In this document: in pieces, positions 24,843 to 34,309 of the stretch | Layout of the letters: every line of letters starts with the position of its first letter | Numbering within the stretch: the stretch's first letter is position 1 | Translations under genes and position numbers: made by a program | Notes under the pieces: generated by a model | The model's input: the letters and a program-made list of their open reading frames with translations, nothing else | Database searches by the model: none | Told to the model about the DNA's origin: nothing | NCBI GenBank assembly: GCA_902486425.1 | Contig: CABTOK010000009.1 | Span: forward strand, 62,001 to 126,000 | From: UBA11475 sp902486425 | GTDB taxonomy: Bacteria > Bacillota > Clostridia > Christensenellales > Borkfalkiaceae | Reading direction: 5' to 3' | DNA length: 64,000 nucleotides

Positions 24843-26123
24843 TCAGTCGTCGGTGACAGCAAGCATTTCGAGCTTATCTTTGGGGGCTTCGGGTTTAGAA
24901 TCGCCGTGCTTTACAAAGAGCATCGTGATAAACGAACCTATAACGAAAATCGCAGCGTAGGGGAACAGGGGATACATGTTTCCCGCAAGATCCATAACTG
25001 CGCCCGATAAAATCGGAGTGGCTATCTGCGCCGCCATGCTCGCCGTGTAATAAAAGCCTGTGTATTTGCCGATGTCAGAGTTCTTGGAAAGTTCTACAAC
25101 CATCGGGAAGGAGTTTACGTTAATCGTTGCCCAGCCTATGCCCGCAACCGCAAAGAGTATGTACATAACGAAGGTCGGGGAGCCGCTTCTTATAAACGAC
25201 GCCGATAAAAACGCTGTCGCAAGGAGAGCTACGCCCGCTAAAATGGTCTTCTTTCTGCCTATTTTGGAAGCTATCATTCCGACCGGAATGTAAGTGATTA
25301 TAGCCGCTCCCTGAGCAATCATAAGGGTTAAGTCGTAGCTTTGATTAAGCACGTCTTTTGCGTAGACCGAATATTTCGAAGTAACAGCGTTGTAACCCAT
25401 ATACCATAATGCTACCGAAGCGAGTATGAGGATAAGAGACGAAAGCTGGCTTTTCGTGAGTTTGCCGCCGATTTCTTCACGCTCTTCGGTTTCTTTGTCG
25501 GGGAAGTACTTTTCGGTGTCGATACGCATATCTTCAGCCCACTTCTTTTCTTTTACGGTTAAGACGAAGATTATAAGAGCTGCCAGCATAAGGGCGCACG
25601 TTGCGAGAATATACGGGAAGAAGTTGAGTTCTTCGGTCTGCTTTTTGAAGATCATACCGAATACGAGTACTATAATACCGCCGGCGGTACCCATAAGGTT
25701 GATAACGGCGTTGCCTTTACTGCGGTGCGGTTTACACGTTACGTCCGGCATAAGAGCGACCGCTGGCGAGCGGAAAGTCGCCATCGCTATAAGCGTTATC
25801 AGAAGGACTATCATAAAGAGACATATACTGTTTATGAGCGGGATAAAGATGAACGAAATTATCGCTACTATCGTTCCGCATACGATAAACGGCGTACGTC
25901 TGCCGAATTTGGTGTTCGTTTTATCCGAAAGCGATCCGAAAAGGGGAAGCATGAACAAAGCGAGTATGTTGTCGAGCGCCATTATAAATCCCGAAAGCGT
26001 ATGGTTCATGCCGAATTTGTCTACGAGAATAAGCGGAATCGTTTTGTCGTACGCCTGCCAGAACGCCATTATCAGAAAGAAAGCGAATCCGACGAGTATG
26101 GTCCTTTTGTAGTTAAGTTTCAT
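24843..26123 (-). CDS. MFS / GPH-like transporter
   Basis: 426 residues, twelve membrane helices in two six-helix halves. The signature GSLSDKTNTKFGRRTPFI after helix 2 is the MFS/sugar-cation symporter loop, and the resemblance is to the GPH and SLC45-like sugar transporters (AYDKTIPLIL, MATFRSPAVALMPDV). A sugar or glycoside is the likely substrate but is not proven. A GGAG site lies before the ATG. Monocistronic between a TGGACA/TAAAAT promoter and a bidirectional terminator. Confidence 0.9.
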   Translation of the reverse strand: MKLNYKRTILVGFAFFLIMAFWQAYDKTIPLILVDKFGMNHTLSGFIMALDNILALFMLPLFGSLSDKTNTKFGRRTPFIVCGTIVAIISFIFIPLINSICLFMIVLLITLIAMATFRSPAVALMPDVTCKPHRSKGNAVINLMGTAGGIIVLVFGMIFKKQTEELNFFPYILATCALMLAALIIFVLTVKEKKWAEDMRIDTEKYFPDKETEEREEIGGKLTKSQLSSLILILASVALWYMGYNAVTSKYSVYAKDVLNQSYDLTLMIAQGAAIITYIPVGMIASKIGRKKTILAGVALLATAFLSASFIRSGSPTFVMYILFAVAGIGWATINVNSFPMVVELSKNSDIGKYTGFYYTASMAAQIATPILSGAVMDLAGNMYPLFPYAAIFVIGSFITMLFVKHGDSKPEAPKDKLEMLAVTDD

Positions 26124-26189
26124 AAAGTCTCCTTACGGCGTTTTCGTTTTTGTCCCGAAAGACTTATTTTTATATCCGCCGCCTAAACT

Positions 26190-26218
26190 ATTTTAGCACA
26201 GAAAACCTTTATTGTCCA
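26190..26218 (-). promoter_or_regulatory. Promoter of the MFS gene
   Basis: TGGACA, 17-nt spacer, TAAAAT with TGC extension on the minus strand. Confidence 0.65.
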
Positions 26219-26324
26219 TACCGCTTTGAAAAATTGTTTCAGAAAAATGTAATAAATTTGTAAAAATTAGTTATAAACGGCTTTTAATTTACTTCGATAC
26301 AGGCGTTATACAATAATATCGTTA

Positions 26325-27662
26325 TTAAATCGCCGTTATTGTGTTTTTTATAGCCGCCCGAAGATGCCTGTCTAGATCGCCCGCGCCGAGAACCAGAACG
26401 TTATCGTAACCCTTAAAAGATTTTATCAGGTCTTCCACGTCGTCGTAGTAGGCTGAGTCGGTTTTTTCGAGCGAAATAAAAAGATCTTTTGCCGAGCCTA
26501 TGTATTTTACGTCTTCGCGCGCGGCGTAAGTTCTGAACAGGACGAGCTTTTTAATCGGCTTCAGAACACGTATAAAATCAGACTTTAATGCAGCCGTACG
26601 GGAATACGTGTGCGGCTGAAACACTACCAAAGTTTTTCCTTTTTTGAGAGATAAAAAGGCTTTCGAAGTTTTTTCGATCTCGTCCGGATGGTGGGCGTAG
26701 TCGGAGTATACGGCGGCTCCGTTTATAGTTCCTATTTTTTCGGCGCGGCGCATCACTCCGCGGAATTTTTCGAGTGCGGAGACAGAACATTCGACGGGCA
26801 CGCCCGTTATATATGCGGCGGCTATCGCAGCGAGCGCATTGTAGACGTGATGTTTACCGAGAACGGGAACGAATGCTTTATATTTTTTATTTTTATGTAA
26901 AACGGTAAATTTCAAGCCGTTTTCGGTGGCTTTTATATTTTTTGCGATAAAATCCGCATTGTTTTTTATTCCGAAAGTGAGATAAGCCGGTATGCTTTCC
27001 GATCCCGGATCGTCCGCGTTTTTAACCGTTATCGAGTTCTTCGAAAACGTTCTGAAAGCTTTTATTACTTCGGTCAGATTTTTGTAAGTGTCCACATGGT
27101 CGTAGCAAACGTTAAGTATAACCGCTACGGTAGGCTTTACGTCATAAAAATTGCGGTTGTATTCGCACGTTTCGGCGACACAGGTGTTGTAAAGTCTGTC
27201 CGAATAGTAGTCTGAATACTCTATAGTATCGCCGCCGACGAAAACGGTTGCGGAAGAAAATCTTTTCAGAATAGTTCCGAGCATCGCCGTGGCTGTAGTC
27301 TTGCCGTGAGTGCCCGATATCGAAATGCTCTTATTAAAAAGGGTAAACACGTAACCTAAAAGTTCGCTCCGCTTGATAATCGGCACTCCGTTTTTTACGG
27401 CGTACTTCATTTCGGGGTTATCGCCTTTAATAGACGACGAAACGACGAGCGCATCGAAATTTTTAAGGCGTTTTCCGTCGTGCGTATCGTAAACTTTTAT
27501 ACCGTACTCTTTTAGTTCCGGAAAAAATTCCGTATTGAGATCGGCTCCCGCAACGGTATATCCGGTTGCGCTAAAAAATTTCGCGAGCGGTTTCATTCCC
27601 GTTCCCGCAATTCCCGAAAAGTAAAACGACCTGAATTTTTTTATTTCTTCGAAATTTATCAT
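26325..27662 (-). CDS. murC: UDP-N-acetylmuramate--L-alanine ligase MurC
   Basis: 445 residues, cytosolic Mur ligase that adds L-Ala to UDP-MurNAc using ATP in peptidoglycan synthesis. FSGIAGTGMKPLAKF is the N-terminal nucleotide-binding loop, SGTHGKTTAT the ATP P-loop, YDHVDTYKN and SDYAHHPDEI the central-domain motifs, and FQPHTYSRT the C-terminal domain. The usual neighbours of the dcw cluster are absent; it stands alone. No SD precedes the ATG, and a TATAAT ends 5 nt before it, so the mRNA is predicted to be leaderless. Confidence 0.95.
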   Translation of the reverse strand: MINFEEIKKFRSFYFSGIAGTGMKPLAKFFSATGYTVAGADLNTEFFPELKEYGIKVYDTHDGKRLKNFDALVVSSSIKGDNPEMKYAVKNGVPIIKRSELLGYVFTLFNKSISISGTHGKTTATAMLGTILKRFSSATVFVGGDTIEYSDYYSDRLYNTCVAETCEYNRNFYDVKPTVAVILNVCYDHVDTYKNLTEVIKAFRTFSKNSITVKNADDPGSESIPAYLTFGIKNNADFIAKNIKATENGLKFTVLHKNKKYKAFVPVLGKHHVYNALAAIAAAYITGVPVECSVSALEKFRGVMRRAEKIGTINGAAVYSDYAHHPDEIEKTSKAFLSLKKGKTLVVFQPHTYSRTAALKSDFIRVLKPIKKLVLFRTYAAREDVKYIGSAKDLFISLEKTDSAYYDDVEDLIKSFKGYDNVLVLGAGDLDRHLRAAIKNTITAI

Positions 27663-27667
27663 GCTAT

Positions 27668-27696
27668 ATTATATGATTATCGTTTATAAATGGTAA
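27668..27696 (-). promoter_or_regulatory. Promoter giving a leaderless murC mRNA
   Basis: TTACCA, 17-nt spacer, TATAAT on the minus strand; five bases separate the -10 from the ATG, placing the expected start at or next to the A of ATG. Confidence 0.65.
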
Positions 27697-27802
27697 CGGC
27701 GGCGGACCGTATTAAAACCGACGGAATTATCCGATAAAAGCTTATAAAAAGCAGGCAAAAACGAAATAAAACAAAAAACGTAAAAAAATTTTTAAAAACC
27801 TA

Positions 27803-27831
27803 TTGAAATTGTCTTAAAAGTATGATAAAAT
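27803..27831 (+). promoter_or_regulatory. spoVG promoter
   Basis: TTGAAA, 17-nt spacer, TAAAAT. About 35 nt upstream of the ATG. Confidence 0.65.
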
Positions 27832-27865
27832 AGCCGTAGTATATGAAAGGCAGGTATATTAATAC

Positions 27866-28135
27866 ATGAAAATTACAGACGTAAGAGTACGTATCGTTAA
27901 AAAAGACGACAGCAAACTTAAAGCGGTAGCGTCGATAACCATCGACGATTGCTTTGTAGTTCACGATATCAAGGTTATTGAAGGAAGCGAAGGCTATTTT
28001 GTAGCTATGCCGTCCAGAAAGTCCAGCGAAGGCGAACATAAGGACATCGCTCATCCAATAAATACCGAAACGAGAGAAATGATCATTAAAATGATTCTGG
28101 ACGCGTTTAACGAAGAACTTAAAAAAGGGGAGTAA
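27866..28135 (+). CDS. spoVG: Septation / RNA-binding regulator SpoVG
   Basis: 89 residues, full length. MKITDVRVRIV, LKAVASITIDDCFVVHDIKVI and FVAMPSRKSSEGEHKDIAHPI are diagnostic. SpoVG is a small site-specific DNA/RNA-binding regulator affecting septation, virulence or sporulation in different Bacillota, and it also occurs in non-sporulating lineages. Single gene with its own promoter and terminator. The ribosome-binding site (GGCAGG) is rather far from the ATG. Confidence 0.97.
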   Translation: MKITDVRVRIVKKDDSKLKAVASITIDDCFVVHDIKVIEGSEGYFVAMPSRKSSEGEHKDIAHPINTETREMIIKMILDAFNEELKKGE

Positions 28136-28138
28136 ACT

Positions 28139-28167
28139 AAAAAGAGGGTGTAAGCTCTCTTTTTTTA
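28139..28167 (+). terminator. spoVG terminator
   Basis: AAAGAG...CTCTCTTT hairpin with a T run directly after the stop. Confidence 0.8.
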
Positions 28168-28289
28168 TGGGACTTTGATTTCGGGTTTACCGCCGCGGCG
28201 ATCGTCTGTTTTCCGGCTTTATTAGTTTTACAGGACATAAAAATCGGAAAGTTTATTTACAAAAGGCAATAATTAAAAGAGGTATATAT

Positions 28290-28919
28290 ATGAACAAAAA
28301 AGTAGTAGTTTTCGACCACCCCCTTATTACGCATAAAATTTCTCTGATGAGAGATAAAAACACTTCGTCGAAGCAGTTCAGAGAACTCGTAGAAGAAGTA
28401 GCGATGCTCATGACTTATGAAGTTTTCAGAGATTTCCCGATGAAAGAGGTCGAAGTCGAAACGCCCATTACGACTACAAAGTGCAAAGTTCTCGCTTCCG
28501 ACGTAGCGGTAGTTCCCATTTTAAGAGCGGGACTCGGACTTGTCGAAGGCGTACTCGACCTTTTCCCGACGGCAAAGGTAGGACATATCGGCATGTACCG
28601 CGACGAAGAAACTCTCGAACCGCACGAATACTTCTGCAAACTTCCTTCCGACATTGCAGAAAGAAACGTTTTAGTTGTAGATCCCATGATGGCGACCGGC
28701 GGATCGGCTATAGACGCGGTTAAAGCTCTTAAAAAGAGAAACTGCAAAAACATATCGTTTATGTGTATGATAGCCGCTCCCGAAGGAATAAAGACGTTCA
28801 CCGAAATGTATCCGGACGTTCCCGTATACTGCGGCGCGCTCGACGAAAAACTTAACGAAAACGGCTATATCGTTCCCGGTCTCGGCGATGCGGGCGACAG
28901 AATTTTCGGAACGAAATAA
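28290..28919 (+). CDS. upp: Uracil phosphoribosyltransferase
   Basis: 209 residues, standard length. It converts uracil and PRPP to UMP in pyrimidine salvage. VFDHPLITHKISLMRDKNT opens the protein, VPILRAGLGLVEGVL and the PRPP-binding loop VLVVDPMMATGGSA follow, and YIVPGLGDAGDRIFGT closes it. An AGAGG site is in front of the ATG, and a strong terminator follows, so it is a single-gene unit. Confidence 0.97.
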   Translation: MNKKVVVFDHPLITHKISLMRDKNTSSKQFRELVEEVAMLMTYEVFRDFPMKEVEVETPITTTKCKVLASDVAVVPILRAGLGLVEGVLDLFPTAKVGHIGMYRDEETLEPHEYFCKLPSDIAERNVLVVDPMMATGGSAIDAVKALKKRNCKNISFMCMIAAPEGIKTFTEMYPDVPVYCGALDEKLNENGYIVPGLGDAGDRIFGTK

Positions 28920-28934
28920 AATCATAATAAAAAT

Positions 28935-28962
28935 AAAAAAGAGCGGTAAGCCGCTCTTTTTT
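28935..28962 (+). terminator. upp terminator
   Basis: AAAAAAGAGCGG, TAAG loop, CCGCTCTTTTTT. The following 265 nt are AT-rich without recognisable content until the next promoter. Confidence 0.92.
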
Positions 28963-29228
28963 ACGTCTTAGAAACGACTGAAGTCAGACTTTGTAAAAAA
29001 TTCCCGTGTAGCGTAATTTGCGTTTCGGTTTTATGATTTTTTATAAAAAAGCGACCGGTATTTTATATAAAACCAAAAAAAATATTAAAAATCATAAAAC
29101 AAATAAAACGGATGGTATTCGGCGGTAACGGTATCTGCTAAACCGTACCGTAAAATTAAAAAAGAACGCGATTTTATCGCTGAAAAACGGCTTGAAAAGT
29201 TAAAATTTTAAAAAAATAACAAAAAATC

Positions 29229-29257
29229 TTGAAAACCGTTAAATTTTATGATAATAT
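29229..29257 (+). promoter_or_regulatory. Promoter of the cytidylate-kinase-like gene
   Basis: TTGAAA, 17-nt spacer, TAATAT, about 40 nt before the ATG. Confidence 0.55.
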
Positions 29258-29298
29258 TATAAATAATAAATATAAAAGGGCGAAGAGGTGAATTTTTA

Positions 29299-29940
29299 AT
29301 GGGCAATCTCGTAATAACCGTAGGAAGAGAATTCGGCTCGGGAGGGCGTACCGTCGCAAAACTTGTCGCCGAACATTTCGGAATAAAATGTTACGATAAA
29401 AACATTCTCGCGCTGGCTGCCGAAAAGAGCGGTCTTAACGAAAAATTTATTGAAAGTTATGACGAAAAAGCGGTGTCGAGTCTCGGATTTTTAACAGGAC
29501 AGGGATTTTATTTTTCTCCGAGAGGAGCGAATAACGACATTCATGTCGAAGCGTATTTTTCGCAGTTCAACGTAATAAGAGAACTTGCGAAAAAAGAATC
29601 GTGCGTTATCGTCGGAAGAGCCGGAAACTACATTCTGCGCGACGAACCGGGTATGATTTCGGTATTTATCTCTGCGGACAGAGCCGACAGAGTAGACCGT
29701 ATAATGAAGTACGAAAAGATTTCGGACAAACAGGCGGAGAAGGCCGTCGACAAGTACGACAAAAACAGAGCCAAATACTATAACTTTTTTTCGAACATGA
29801 AGTGGGGCGAAGCCAAAACTTACGACCTTTGCATCAACAGTTCGAAGTTAGGTATCGAAGGCGCCGCTAAAATCGTCATCGATTACGTCGAAGCGAGACT
29901 TAAAGCCGAAGCGGATAAAAATTCGGGCAAAACCGTTTGA
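29299..29940 (+). CDS. Cytidylate kinase-like family protein
   Basis: 213 residues. ITVGREFGSGGRTVAKLVAE is the P-loop of the cytidylate-kinase-2 family, and CYDKNILALAAEKSG, VIVGRAGNYIL, FISADRADRVDRIM and YDLCINSSKLGIEGA follow the family order. Many Bacillota carry such paralogues besides the true cmk; their substrates are not settled, although nucleoside monophosphate phosphorylation is assumed. A GAAGAGGTGA site precedes the ATG. A membrane protein gene starts 180 nt downstream. Confidence 0.9.
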   Translation: MGNLVITVGREFGSGGRTVAKLVAEHFGIKCYDKNILALAAEKSGLNEKFIESYDEKAVSSLGFLTGQGFYFSPRGANNDIHVEAYFSQFNVIRELAKKESCVIVGRAGNYILRDEPGMISVFISADRADRVDRIMKYEKISDKQAEKAVDKYDKNRAKYYNFFSNMKWGEAKTYDLCINSSKLGIEGAAKIVIDYVEARLKAEADKNSGKTV

Positions 29941-30119
29941 TTATTCAATCGGTTAACCGTTTGATCGGGTTAAATTTTATTTTATAAATACGGCGAAGAA
30001 CTTTCGCATAATATTTAGAAGGGTAATAACACGGAACGCTTTATCATAGAAGGGTAAACGGAGTAAGGCTTTCCGGATTTTACGAATATATTGCGGCAGG
30101 GGCCGCTTATGGAGGAATT

Positions 30120-31520
30120 ATGAGCGCAAAATTTGTAGCGAGTACTTATCCGAAGACCAATCCTTACGGAAAAGAAGTCGTTAAAAAAAGTAAAGGCTTA
30201 CGCGCCTTCGGAATAATCTTCGGAATTATATCGGTCGCGCTGTTTGCCGTATCGATGGTTTTACTTTTTGTTCTCAAAACGAACTTTAAGACAGCCGGAG
30301 GCGAAACCGTTACGGCGGGACTTTTAGACTATATAATAAACTACGCCACGGGCAAAACTATAGTAGTACCGGAAGAACTTAACGGGAACGGGAAAATTTT
30401 CCAGATAGTTCACGCCGCTATAACGGGCGTATTTATTTTTTGTTCTCTTTTGTATCTTATCATTTCGATTATTTCGATGTTCAAAAAGAGAATGCAGAAG
30501 AATACAAACTTAAGCTTTACCGCAGGTATAGTTTTGGCGGCGTTATGGTATATGTCGGTAAAAGAACTTTTCAATATGGGAGCATTCTATTATTCCGGCA
30601 CTATCTTAGCAGAACCCGTAAAAGCCGGACTTATTCCTTTTACTCTCGCCGGCTATCTTACTTCGGCGGCGCTTATTTTATGCTCGGTATACGACGTTAT
30701 AAAAATGTATTCGAACGCCGGAAGATTTAAAAAAGAAAACGAAGTCGCTCTTTCGTCCGGAAAAGTTGTCTTTCTTAAAATATTCGCTCTTTTATCCACG
30801 GCGGCGTTACTTGTCGGACTTGTAATGTTCGCAAAGATAATCGGCGCAAACACATTTAAAGATAATATGAATTGCAAGGGATATTTCGACTATGCGACGG
30901 ATGCTCCTTTCGGAACGCTTGCAATGTCGATATTTATGTTTACGGTGAAGATCGACGGCGTAACCAAAGGCTTATGTATACAGATTCTTGCCGAATCGTT
31001 ATTCATGTTTGCGACAACGCTCTCGATAGTATATCTTGTGGCAAATCTCATTATGTGCGTTTTAAGACTTTTTGTTCCGAACGGATATATGAGAATGTCC
31101 GATTATTTCGATAAATATTCGGTAGGCAACGCAGTTTTGAGAACGGCTACCTTCGTAGTTCTCGCCGACTTAGTCATGCTTGTAGGCAAGTTCATGGAAA
31201 TGAAAGATTTTTCCGAAATAACTTCGCTGTTCACTCTCGATAGTCTGTGGGATATAATTTTGTTCGGCGCGGCGATAGTTCTTGCGATTATCTACACCGT
31301 CGTAAGAAACAAGGACAGAAACGCCTATTATGAAAACGTGGTTTACGGTCATTTTTTCGAAACCGAAGATGTTCGCATAAAAGCTAATGCGGCTCCTTCG
31401 GTACCCGTAAAAGAGGCAAAACCCGAAAAACTTAAAAAGGGAACTAAGCCCCCTCTCACGACAGATTCCGACAAAGGAAGTCTTATCGAAGCCAACGGCT
31501 CGCCTTTCTCGTCGCTGTAA
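30120..31520 (+). CDS. Polytopic membrane protein of unknown function
   Basis: 466 residues with about eight membrane helices, for example near residues 28-53, 97-125, 132-150, 168-190, 213-236, 290-320, 340-362 and 380-402. A soluble loop of about 45 residues (KTNFKTAGGE to GKIFQIVHA) follows helix 1, and a Lys/Pro-rich tail ends the protein. I recognise no domain. A strong GGAGGA site precedes the ATG, and a terminator follows. The expected location is the cytoplasmic membrane. Confidence 0.8.
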   Translation: MSAKFVASTYPKTNPYGKEVVKKSKGLRAFGIIFGIISVALFAVSMVLLFVLKTNFKTAGGETVTAGLLDYIINYATGKTIVVPEELNGNGKIFQIVHAAITGVFIFCSLLYLIISIISMFKKRMQKNTNLSFTAGIVLAALWYMSVKELFNMGAFYYSGTILAEPVKAGLIPFTLAGYLTSAALILCSVYDVIKMYSNAGRFKKENEVALSSGKVVFLKIFALLSTAALLVGLVMFAKIIGANTFKDNMNCKGYFDYATDAPFGTLAMSIFMFTVKIDGVTKGLCIQILAESLFMFATTLSIVYLVANLIMCVLRLFVPNGYMRMSDYFDKYSVGNAVLRTATFVVLADLVMLVGKFMEMKDFSEITSLFTLDSLWDIILFGAAIVLAIIYTVVRNKDRNAYYENVVYGHFFETEDVRIKANAAPSVPVKEAKPEKLKKGTKPPLTTDSDKGSLIEANGSPFSSL

Positions 31521-31597
31521 TAAAAAGGACTTGTTAAACGCTACACGGTGCGGCGAAACCGTACCGCAGAACTAAAATAAGACCGGAATAAAAAAAA

Positions 31598-31626
31598 CAA
31601 AAAGGACTCTTTGCGGTCCTTTTTTA
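31598..31626 (+). terminator. Intrinsic terminator
   Basis: AAAAGGAC...GTCCTTTT hairpin with T run. Between it and the V-ATPase promoter I see nothing else. Confidence 0.82.
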
Positions 31627-31766
31627 ACGCAAAGTAACGGTAAGATTGCTTTCAGACCGTGTCGCCGCCGATATTTAAGGAACGGTTATATGGCTAAAAA
31701 TAACCAAGCGATTTGTGCAAAAAGCCACAAAATTAAAGTTAAAGAGTAAAAATTTTAAATTAACTG

Positions 31767-31795
31767 TTGACTAAGTCGTTTTTTTATTATATTAT
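31767..31795 (+). promoter_or_regulatory. V-ATPase operon promoter
   Basis: TTGACT, 17-nt spacer, TATTAT; leader of about 95 nt before ntpF. Confidence 0.75.
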
Positions 31796-31897
31796 TATTT
31801 TAGTGCGATTTAATATACAACTATTATATTAAATATTTATATATTAAAAAATGCAAATTTCGTACTGAGACGCGATACTACGCAAAAAGGAAAGATT

Positions 31898-32206
31898 ATG
31901 AACGAAACTATTTCATCTATACTCGCAGCCGAAAAACAGGCGGAAGAAATAATAGAACAAGCTGCCGAAACTGCGAAAGAAACCGTTTATAATGCGGAGC
32001 AGGCGGCGGACAAACTTAAAAAAGCCGCAGCGGAAGAAATCAAAACCCGTCGCGCAGAGAATGCGAAAGCAATCGCCGCAAAGTCCGACGAAGTTTACGC
32101 CGCGGAAATAGCGAGCGGCGAAGAAAAAGCCGAAGAGCTTAAAAAAGCGGTAAGCGGAAAAATCGACGCGTGCGCGGACGAAGTAGTAAAGGAAATTATC
32201 GGATAA
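31898..32206 (+). CDS. ntpF: V-type ATPase subunit G/H (NtpF-like, peripheral stalk)
   Basis: 102 residues, almost entirely a single Ala/Glu/Lys-rich helix with heptad spacing (EKQAEEIIEQAAETAKETV), as in the H/NtpF subunit that pairs with subunit E to form the peripheral stalk. Sequence alone is low in information, but the position as first gene of an ntpFIKECGABD cluster supports the call. An AAAGGAAAG site precedes the ATG, and the next gene starts 1 nt after the stop. Confidence 0.8.
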   Translation: MNETISSILAAEKQAEEIIEQAAETAKETVYNAEQAADKLKKAAAEEIKTRRAENAKAIAAKSDEVYAAEIASGEEKAEELKKAVSGKIDACADEVVKEIIG

Positions 32207-32207
32207 A

Positions 32208-34229
32208 ATGGCAATCGTCGAAATGACAAAGCTCAAACTTTGCGCTTTGTCCTCACAGAAAAACGAAATACTCGACGCGCTTACGAAAACGCGTTCGGTC
32301 GAGGTTATCGACACCGAGGAGGTAGCCGATACTTTTCTGCCGTCCGAAACCGTTCCCGAAGAACTTTTGAAAAAGTCGGGCGAAGTGAAGGACTGCATAG
32401 AGTTCGTGCTTAAAACTTTATCCGCAGTAAAAGGCGAAGATTTTTACGATAAATCCCGCGACGTAAAGGGGCTTTCCGGCGTGCCGGTAATAGGCTTCGA
32501 CGAGTTCTTTTCGATAAAAGAAAGGGAAGACGAACTTAACGAATACGTCGAAAGGACTTTGAGTTACGAAAAAAGAATCGCAGAAGAAGTTTCCGCCCGT
32601 CAGAAGATAAAGGCTTTACACGAGCAGTATATTCCTTACGAAGCGGTCGAAGGCGTGTTTTCGGATTATAAAGACACGTTAAAGACCAAGGTAAGACTCG
32701 GTCAGATAAAAAAAGACGGAATAAAACTTCTTTCGGCTCTTTCGGAGACCGGCGTTCCGGTAGTCGTAACCGAATATTCGACGTCTGATCCCGTTACCGT
32801 TTCGATAGTGAGCCTTAAAGAAAACGACGATCTTATAACTCCAGTTCTTTCGTCCAACGGATTTACGAAATGTCCGTTTACGGACGGCGTGTCGGCTTCG
32901 GAAGAAATAAAACGATTGAGCGAAGAATATAAAGAGTCGTTAAAAAAGGAAACGGAATTATTAAAAGCCGTTTACGACGAAGCGGATAAAATAAAAGATC
33001 TGTATGTTCTCGCCGATTACTATAAATTCGGACTCGAAAAGTTCAAAGATTCCGAAAAGTTCAGATATACGTCCAAGACTTTCGTTCTCGAAGGATACCT
33101 TCCGAAAGAAAAGGAAGACGAAGTAAAATCCGCGCTTAATAAAGTAACGGAAGCGGTTGTTGTCGAATATTCCGTTCCGACGGACGACGACACCCCGCCG
33201 ACCTTATGCAAAAACAACAAACTCGTAAGCCAGGCGGAATTCGTAACCGATATGTATTCGACGCCCGATTACAGAGAATACGATCCGAACGGCTTTGTGT
33301 TCTTCTTTTACATGATGTTCATGGGTGTAATCATGGCGGACGTAGGTTACGGCGCGCTTATGATAATGTTGGGACTTGTTCTTGCAAAAAGAACCAAACC
33401 CGGCAAATCGCCGAAACTCTGGAACGTCATTGCGATAAGCGGAGCTTTCACCATTTTATGGGGAGCGTTGTTCAACTCGTATTTCGGGTTCGCTCTTCCG
33501 TACAAAGCGATTCTTCCGAGTCCGATACCGGACGGCGGAGACACGAGCGGAATGAAACTTATACTACTGTTGTGTCTGTTGATGGGAGTTATACATATCG
33601 CGGCGGGATACCTCGTAAAAGCGATAAATTTCTTCCGCAAAGGCGATATATTCGGCGGTATATGCGAAGGCATTGCGTGGGTGGTATTCTTTATAGGATT
33701 CGTCTTCGGAGTGTTCGTATTCATACTCAACTATCTCGTTCCGGGATTTATCGATTCGCTTAAACCGAACGTCAAAAACTTTTTCGAAACAATGACTGTC
33801 CCCGGACTTATTACGGCGGGCGTCGGACTTGCTTTTGCGGCTATATTTGCGGGAAGGCACGAAAGAGGTTTCGGTAAATTTACCAAAGCGTTCGGAGCGG
33901 TATACGGACTTATCAATCTTATGAGCGACATACTCTCGTATGCGAGACTTTTCGGACTTATGCTTTCGGGTATGATGATAGCTCAGACATTCAACGTGAA
34001 CTTAGCCGCTCCAATAATGGCTAACGGCGGATTCGGTATAGTTGCAGGTATACTTATAATGATTGCGGGACACGCTTTCAACCTCGCAATGGGCGTACTC
34101 GGCGCGTATATACACGACAGCAGACTTCAGTATATCGAATTCTTCGGCAAATTCTACACGGGCGAAGGCAGACCTTTCGTACCGCTCGGATCGAAGTACG
34201 ATTATATTTACGTTTCGCCCGAAAAGTAA
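32208..34229 (+). CDS. ntpI: V-type ATPase subunit I (a subunit)
   Basis: 673 residues. The first 360 form the cytosolic stalk-binding arm, rich in coiled-coil (KREDELNEYVERTLSYEKR, SEEYKESLKKETELLKAV). The second half is membrane-embedded with about eight helices, starting FFFYMMFMGVIMADVGYG, a family signature, and containing LSYARLFGLMLSGMMIA with the essential Arg, and LGAYIHDSRLQYIEFFGKF. It forms the ion half-channels facing the c ring. The gap to ntpK is 80 nt and contains a hairpin. Confidence 0.95.
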   Translation: MAIVEMTKLKLCALSSQKNEILDALTKTRSVEVIDTEEVADTFLPSETVPEELLKKSGEVKDCIEFVLKTLSAVKGEDFYDKSRDVKGLSGVPVIGFDEFFSIKEREDELNEYVERTLSYEKRIAEEVSARQKIKALHEQYIPYEAVEGVFSDYKDTLKTKVRLGQIKKDGIKLLSALSETGVPVVVTEYSTSDPVTVSIVSLKENDDLITPVLSSNGFTKCPFTDGVSASEEIKRLSEEYKESLKKETELLKAVYDEADKIKDLYVLADYYKFGLEKFKDSEKFRYTSKTFVLEGYLPKEKEDEVKSALNKVTEAVVVEYSVPTDDDTPPTLCKNNKLVSQAEFVTDMYSTPDYREYDPNGFVFFFYMMFMGVIMADVGYGALMIMLGLVLAKRTKPGKSPKLWNVIAISGAFTILWGALFNSYFGFALPYKAILPSPIPDGGDTSGMKLILLLCLLMGVIHIAAGYLVKAINFFRKGDIFGGICEGIAWVVFFIGFVFGVFVFILNYLVPGFIDSLKPNVKNFFETMTVPGLITAGVGLAFAAIFAGRHERGFGKFTKAFGAVYGLINLMSDILSYARLFGLMLSGMMIAQTFNVNLAAPIMANGGFGIVAGILIMIAGHAFNLAMGVLGAYIHDSRLQYIEFFGKFYTGEGRPFVPLGSKYDYIYVSPEK

Positions 34230-34255
34230 TCGGGATACATCAAAAAATAAAACAA

Positions 34256-34275
34256 AAGGCAGGCTTTGCCGCCTT
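34256..34275 (+). other. Intercistronic hairpin before ntpK
   Basis: AAGGC-A-GGC, TTT loop, GCC-GCCTT forms a stem with one bulged A, not followed by a T run. It lies between ntpI and ntpK, so it may be a processing or 5' stabilising element raising ntpK mRNA, whose product is needed in many copies. Confidence 0.5.
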
Positions 34276-34309
34276 ATAAAAAAGTAACATAATAACGGAG
34301 GAATATATT

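Noticed and set aside
31521..31897. Additional gene between the unknown membrane protein and the V-ATPase operon
   Set aside because: Only a terminator and a promoter are seen; all frames are closed within short distance.
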